Assembly (NCBI GenBank): GCA_031282925.1
Contig: JAITCT010000072.1
Coordinates: 1-15,783, forward strand
Source: Dysgonamonadaceae bacterium
GTDB lineage: Bacteria; Bacteroidota; Bacteroidia; Bacteroidales; Azobacteroidaceae
Direction of reading: 5' to 3'
Length of the DNA stretch: 15,783 nucleotides
The position numbers and the translations under genes are program-made. The notes beneath the pieces are model-generated. The model saw nothing but the letters and a program-made list of their open reading frames with translations, was not told where the DNA came from and searched no databases. Within the stretch, counting starts at the first letter, position 1; every line of letters starts with the position of its first letter. Shown here in pieces: positions 11,782-15,783 of this stretch.

Positions 11782-14154
11782 TTAACGGAAAATATCATCT
11801 AATTTTCCAAAAGACCGCGAATCATTCGTTGAATTTTCGGAAGAATCTCTCGCCAACCCATTGACCGGATCTTCTTCCAATTCATATTCTATGTTAGAAC
11901 GGCATGGATCAAAGTAACTTGCAGGATATACAAATTGCTCCTTCTCCGAATATCCTAAAAATGGATCATTGTAAACTTTTTTGAGAAATCCGGTTAAGAC
12001 AGGCAACGCCAAAGTTGCTCCCTGACCATCTACCGTACGATCAAAACGAATGGAACGTTCTTCTCCGCCTACCCAAACTCCACCTACCAGAGACGGTGTG
12101 AAGCCCATGAACCACCCGTCGGAATTGTTCTGCGTGGTTCCGGTTTTTCCCCCCATATCGCCGGAAAAACCCATTCTGCGGACACGCGAACCTGTTCCGC
12201 CGTCAACCACGCTTTTGAGCATATATAACATTTTTCCGGCCGCATCATCGGTAATTACTTCTTGGGTTTGCGGCGTAAAAGTATCCAAAATCTTTCCGTA
12301 ACTGTCTTCAATCCTGGTTACATAAAGCGGTTCTATCCGGATACCCTGGTTGGCAAATGCCGAGTATCCCGAAACCATTTCACTGACAGAAGCGTCACAG
12401 GAACCCAAACAAAGCGAAACTACCGGATCAATTTGACTTTTCAATCCGTAAGAATGTAACAAACGTACCAAAGTGTATGGATTTAACTGCTTCATCAAAA
12501 ACGCGGTTACCCAGTTATCCGATTTTTGTAAGCCCCACTGAATGCTCACCATTTTCCCGATGCGATCCCGAACGGTATTTTTGGGTTTGTAAGACCTTCC
12601 CAATTCATCCGTTAACTCTTGTTCTACATGTAATACTTCGTTGCAAGGCGTTATTCCGCTTTCCATCGCCAGCGAATACAAAAACGGCTTTATCGTCGAA
12701 CCGATTTGCCGTTTTCCGGAATTAACCATATCATATTGGAAATAATGATAGTTAGGCCCGCCCACATACGCTTTGACTGCGCCGGTGCGAGGATCCATTA
12801 CCATAAAACCTGTCCGCAAAAAAGATTTCATGTACTTGATGGAATCCAAGGGAGTCATAATGGTATCCTTAACTCCTTTCCACGAAAAAACGGTCATTTC
12901 TACCGGGGTATTAAAGACCTTTTTTATTTCGGCCTCGGATTTACCGTTTTTCTTTAAACCGTAATATCTTTCTGTTTGTTTTATAGCCCTATCCAATATT
13001 TTATCAACTTCATCCGCCGTAAGGTCGTTTGAAAACGGCGCATTTTTGCTTTTTGCCGTTTCTTTGAAAAAATTGTCTTGCAATCCTCCGGAAAAATGAT
13101 TCACAACTGCTTCTTCCGCGTAGTTTTGCATACGGGAATTTAAAGTTGTATATATTTTTAAGCCATCAATATAAAGATGATAACGAGAACCATCAGCTTT
13201 TTTCTTTTTATTACACCAACCGTACAAAGGGTTAGTTTCCCAAGCGAGAGAATCTTCCCGAAATTTATCTGTTTGCCACGCGGGATAATTTTTTCTTTCG
13301 GGTTTGGAAGCCGTCAAAGTCAGACGTAAATATTCCCTGAAATAAGGGGCTAAACCGTCTTTGTGATCTACCCGGTTATACTTTATAAGCAAAGGCAATT
13401 GTTGCAAGGAATCGCTTTGGACTTGGGTTAAATAGCCATTTTTTGCCATCAGGGAAAGAACAACATTTCTTCGTCCAATCGTGCGTTCGACTTTATTGAT
13501 GGGATTATAATACGAAGGATTTTTACACATACCGATCAATGTGGCCGCTTCTTCAATCGTAACATCCTTGGGTTTTTTACCGAAATAAACCCAACAAGCG
13601 GATTGAATTCCAACAGCATTATGCAGAAAGTCAAATTTATTGAGATACAGGTTGATAATCTCTTCTTTTGTATAGTATTTCTCTAATTGAACGGCAATTA
13701 CCCATTCCACCGGTTTCTGGAACAAACGCTCAACAACATTACCTACACGTTCCGAATAAAGCTGTTTGGCCAATTGCTGCGAAATCGTACTTGCTCCACC
13801 CGCATCCTGGAAAAGGATAACTCTCTTAAGAATTGCACGCAACAGGCCATAAAAATCAATGCCCGAATGGTCGTAAAAACGGATGTCTTCCGTAGCAATC
13901 AAGGCATTGACTATATTTTGAGAAAGGTCTTTATAATTGCTATAGACCCGATTTTCTTTTTCCAGCGAATAAGTTCCCAACTGTACCCCATCCGCCGAAA
14001 GCACTTGTGAAGCGTATTTATCAATCGGATTTTCAAGATCTTCTATCGGAGGCATATAACCGATTTTTCCATTAGCAATCAGGAAAATAATTAACCCGAA
14101 TAACAATATACCGAAAATAAAAAGTACCCATGCATATTTAATGATCTTCTTCAT
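11782..14154 (-). CDS. Class A penicillin-binding protein (PBP1A-like)
   Basis: A bifunctional peptidoglycan synthase anchored in the inner membrane. It joins a GT51 glycosyltransferase domain to a transpeptidase domain. Numbering from an upstream ATG at 14205: membrane anchor 24-44; GT51 with the catalytic Glu in ATEDIRFYDHSGID (Glu106) and GGASTISQQLAKQLY (136-150), then YTKEEIINLYLN (178-189); transpeptidase with SxxK STIK (503-506), SxN SDN (562-564) and KTGT (687-690). All motifs are intact. I prefer ATG 14154 (residue 18 of the longer form), because MKKIIKYAWVLFIF is the usual short cytoplasmic start before the anchor, while the added 17 residues look non-conserved. Total length about 790 is normal. 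No terminator is seen before the tRNA cluster. The -7 element at 14263-14270 would give a leader of about 100 bases. Confidence 0.95.
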   Translation of the reverse strand: MKKIIKYAWVLFIFGILLFGLIIFLIANGKIGYMPPIEDLENPIDKYASQVLSADGVQLGTYSLEKENRVYSNYKDLSQNIVNALIATEDIRFYDHSGIDFYGLLRAILKRVILFQDAGGASTISQQLAKQLYSERVGNVVERLFQKPVEWVIAVQLEKYYTKEEIINLYLNKFDFLHNAVGIQSACWVYFGKKPKDVTIEEAATLIGMCKNPSYYNPINKVERTIGRRNVVLSLMAKNGYLTQVQSDSLQQLPLLIKYNRVDHKDGLAPYFREYLRLTLTASKPERKNYPAWQTDKFREDSLAWETNPLYGWCNKKKKADGSRYHLYIDGLKIYTTLNSRMQNYAEEAVVNHFSGGLQDNFFKETAKSKNAPFSNDLTADEVDKILDRAIKQTERYYGLKKNGKSEAEIKKVFNTPVEMTVFSWKGVKDTIMTPLDSIKYMKSFLRTGFMVMDPRTGAVKAYVGGPNYHYFQYDMVNSGKRQIGSTIKPFLYSLAMESGITPCNEVLHVEQELTDELGRSYKPKNTVRDRIGKMVSIQWGLQKSDNWVTAFLMKQLNPYTLVRLLHSYGLKSQIDPVVSLCLGSCDASVSEMVSGYSAFANQGIRIEPLYVTRIEDSYGKILDTFTPQTQEVITDDAAGKMLYMLKSVVDGGTGSRVRRMGFSGDMGGKTGTTQNNSDGWFMGFTPSLVGGVWVGGEERSIRFDRTVDGQGATLALPVLTGFLKKVYNDPFLGYSEKEQFVYPASYFDPCRSNIEYELEEDPVNGLARDSSENSTNDSRSFGKLDDIFR

Positions 14155-14258
14155 CTTGTATATAATTTGTTTTTTAAGTTTATATGGAATCCGTAACATG
14201 TTCATGCCCTTCGGAGCAACTTTATGCGGATTTCACCCGTTATCTATTTTAATAAAAA

Positions 14259-14272
14259 TGTACAAAAGTACA
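14259..14272 (-). promoter_or_regulatory. -7 element of the PBP gene within an inverted repeat
   Basis: Minus strand TACTTTTG (14270-14263) matches TAnnTTTG. It sits inside the interrupted palindrome TGTAC-AAAA-GTACA (14259-14272), which might be an operator. The -33 element is not clear. The region between the helicase stop (14399) and the PBP start (14206-14398) is otherwise A/T-rich and holds only a 40-codon open frame that I do not call. Confidence 0.4.
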
Positions 14273-14398
14273 AGTTTATTTTTTAAAATAAATAAATAAT
14301 CCCGCATTAGTTTGTTTTTTATCAATTTTAGCGGATTCTTAATTATATCGCTCATGATTTTTAGAATAATCCGGTATAAAGTACAAAAAAGATTTGGG

Positions 14399-15783
14399 TC
14401 ATTCGAGCAAAATATGTTCTATTAAATTCCGGTAAATCTCATTTTTACATAATAATTCGGCATTCCCGACAATAAAAAGTTGTTTCCGGGCGCGTGTCAA
14501 TGCAACATTGAGTTTGCGGTCGATACGTTTGCCGTTTTCTTCCATCCAATTCGGTAAAGCAGCTAACTGGCTTTCCTTTTTCACGCAAAACGAATAGATG
14601 ATTGTGTCCCGCTGACTGCCTTGGAAACGTTCGACCGTATCGACTGTGATATCGGCAAATTTTTCTATTCCTGTTTCTTGCAGCTTCTTACGAATCAAGG
14701 CAATCTGATTCCGGTAAGGGGTAATTATGCCTATATCGCCCGAGTTGAAAACAGAACCGGCATCCGAATATTCAAGGTACAGTCCGCGGCAAATATCCAC
14801 TACTTTTAGAGCTTCATTGAGATTTGCCTTGTCCGAAAGTTCATTTTCCAAAGGTTTGACCGAATAAAAATGCAAGCGGTTGCGATGCGTCCATTCCTCT
14901 GTTTGGTGCGGCAAACCGACCGTTTCCAAACGGTTATCATAAAAGTGTTTGGAAGGGAAAGCCGAAATGTCCGGATGCATCCGTCCCTGACGGGTGAGCA
15001 TGGCGCAGGCGGAAGCGAGGCCTTCTTCGTTGTATTTGCGATATAACCGTTCAAACAGGGAATTGCTCAAATCGGTCAATCCGGCGGCATTGAGAACGGG
15101 TTCGTTTACGCGGCTTTCCTCTTTGCTTTGCAAAACAACCGCCGGTAATTGCTTGTGGTCGCCGATTAGTACGAAACGGTCGACGGCATTTTCACCGGAA
15201 ATGTTCCGGGCGCAGAAAATACCTAAAAGATGAGGTTCCAAAAGTTGGGTTGCCTCATCAATAATAGCTAAGTCGAAGTGTTTCAGCCTGAATAGCTCCG
15301 GTTTGTTCCATACGGAAGCTGCTGTTCCGACAAAAATCCGGCAACGCCTGATGACTTCCGCTACATCTTGACGGTTATTGCATTTTTCCAAACTGTTTTC
15401 CAACAAATGCGGACGAAACTCCGGTGCACAGTTCAATTCGCTTCCGACGCGAATGTAGGGAAGCGACCGACTTATATCCGATAAGGCTTTGCAAATCTCG
15501 TCTACCGCACGGTTGGTGTAAGAAAGCAGCAGGATATTTGCCCCGTTCTTTTGGAGTTCCGTTTCCACCATTTGTTTTAAAGCGATGGATGTTTTCCCGG
15601 AGCCGGGAGGGCCGATGAGGAGAAAGCAGGTGAACGGTGATGGGGCGTCCCGTGTACCCAATATCAATTCTTTCCTGTCCTGATTGGCATGAAGGAATGT
15701 GGCTAAGGCTCGAAACATCCCGGTGAAAGTGGCGTCCATATAATCGTGTTCGACGGCGTACAGCGCATCGGGATTCCAGACTT
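14399..15783 (-). CDS. SF1 Upf1/DNA2-like helicase, C-terminal part (cut at the window edge)
   Basis: The frame is still open at the right edge: an ATG exists at 15739, but the preceding codons read VWNPDALYAVEHDY without a stop, so the protein is larger. Counting from that Met: Walker A GPPGSGKT (43-50), motif Ia LLSYTNRAVDEI (71-82), motif II IIDEAT (159-164), motif III LIGDHKQLP (191-199), a later ITVDTVERFQGSQRDTIIYSF (motif V region) and NVALTRARKQLFIVGN (411-426, motif VI). This is superfamily 1B, the Upf1/DNA2/NAM7 group, with full helicase motifs. Its cellular role is unknown: relatives act in DNA repair or in nucleic-acid defence. The stop at 14399 lies 193 bases before the PBP start on the same strand. 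Confidence 0.92.
   Translation of the reverse strand, partial: VWNPDALYAVEHDYMDATFTGMFRALATFLHANQDRKELILGTRDAPSPFTCFLLIGPPGSGKTSIALKQMVETELQKNGANILLLSYTNRAVDEICKALSDISRSLPYIRVGSELNCAPEFRPHLLENSLEKCNNRQDVAEVIRRCRIFVGTAASVWNKPELFRLKHFDLAIIDEATQLLEPHLLGIFCARNISGENAVDRFVLIGDHKQLPAVVLQSKEESRVNEPVLNAAGLTDLSNSLFERLYRKYNEEGLASACAMLTRQGRMHPDISAFPSKHFYDNRLETVGLPHQTEEWTHRNRLHFYSVKPLENELSDKANLNEALKVVDICRGLYLEYSDAGSVFNSGDIGIITPYRNQIALIRKKLQETGIEKFADITVDTVERFQGSQRDTIIYSFCVKKESQLAALPNWMEENGKRIDRKLNVALTRARKQLFIVGNAELLCKNEIYRNLIEHILLE

Noticed and set aside
14233..14355. 40-codon minus-strand open frame between helicase and PBP (MSDIIKNPLKLIKN start)
   Set aside because: A/T-rich, overlaps the PBP promoter region, and has no family match I know; better explained as chance.
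14399..15783. A new defence system anchored on the SF1 helicase
   Set aside because: Only one partial gene is visible and its neighbours (PBP, tRNAs) are housekeeping; no nuclease or sensor partner can be seen.

Overview
The window looks like the chromosome of a member of the phylum Bacteroidota, most likely order Bacteroidales. The evidence is the promoters, which repeatedly match the Bacteroidetes form (TTTG or TTG, 19-20 bases, then TAnnTTTG); the general lack of Shine-Dalgarno sequences; a DUF4835/PorD gene of the type IX secretion pathway; and a DUF4295 gene in the bL28-bL33 cluster. I did not assign a genus.

Region 1 (1-2160) is accessory-like. It holds the tail of an unidentified gene, a conserved-looking helical protein of unknown function, an array of 21-base tandem repeats that may encode a lysine-rich heptad protein, an acidic surface lipoprotein, and a short secreted protein. 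A 59-base near-perfect direct repeat lies at the end of the array and again at the end of the short secreted gene. It brackets about 1.1 kb, which suggests a duplicated or recombined cassette. Region 2 (2165-4708, plus strand) has an EamA/DMT-type transporter with an almost leaderless promoter, then nadB (L-aspartate oxidase). These end convergently against region 3.

Region 3 (4778-10516, minus strand) is a tight run: dnaN, a DnaQ-like exonuclease, coaBC, porD and recN, with gaps of 3 to 42 bases. It joins replication and repair genes to coenzyme A synthesis and to a secretion factor. Region 4 (10611-11364, minus strand) is a ribosomal protein operon, rpmB-rpmG-DUF4295 (probably bL38), with a good promoter and terminator. 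The two downstream genes carry Shine-Dalgarno sequences, which is unusual in this phylum. Region 5 (11401-11767, minus strand) holds three tRNA genes, Gly(GCC), Leu(CAG) and Leu(GAG), behind one clear promoter. The Gly tRNA has two A-C mismatches in its acceptor stem. Region 6 (11782-15783, minus strand) has a class A penicillin-binding protein and the C-terminal part of an SF1 Upf1-like helicase cut off by the window edge.

Most of the window from 2165 onward is housekeeping. The points most worth a second look are the repeat array with its duplicated flank, the Shine-Dalgarno pattern of the ribosomal operon, and the odd tRNA-Gly. I found no convincing new multi-gene system.
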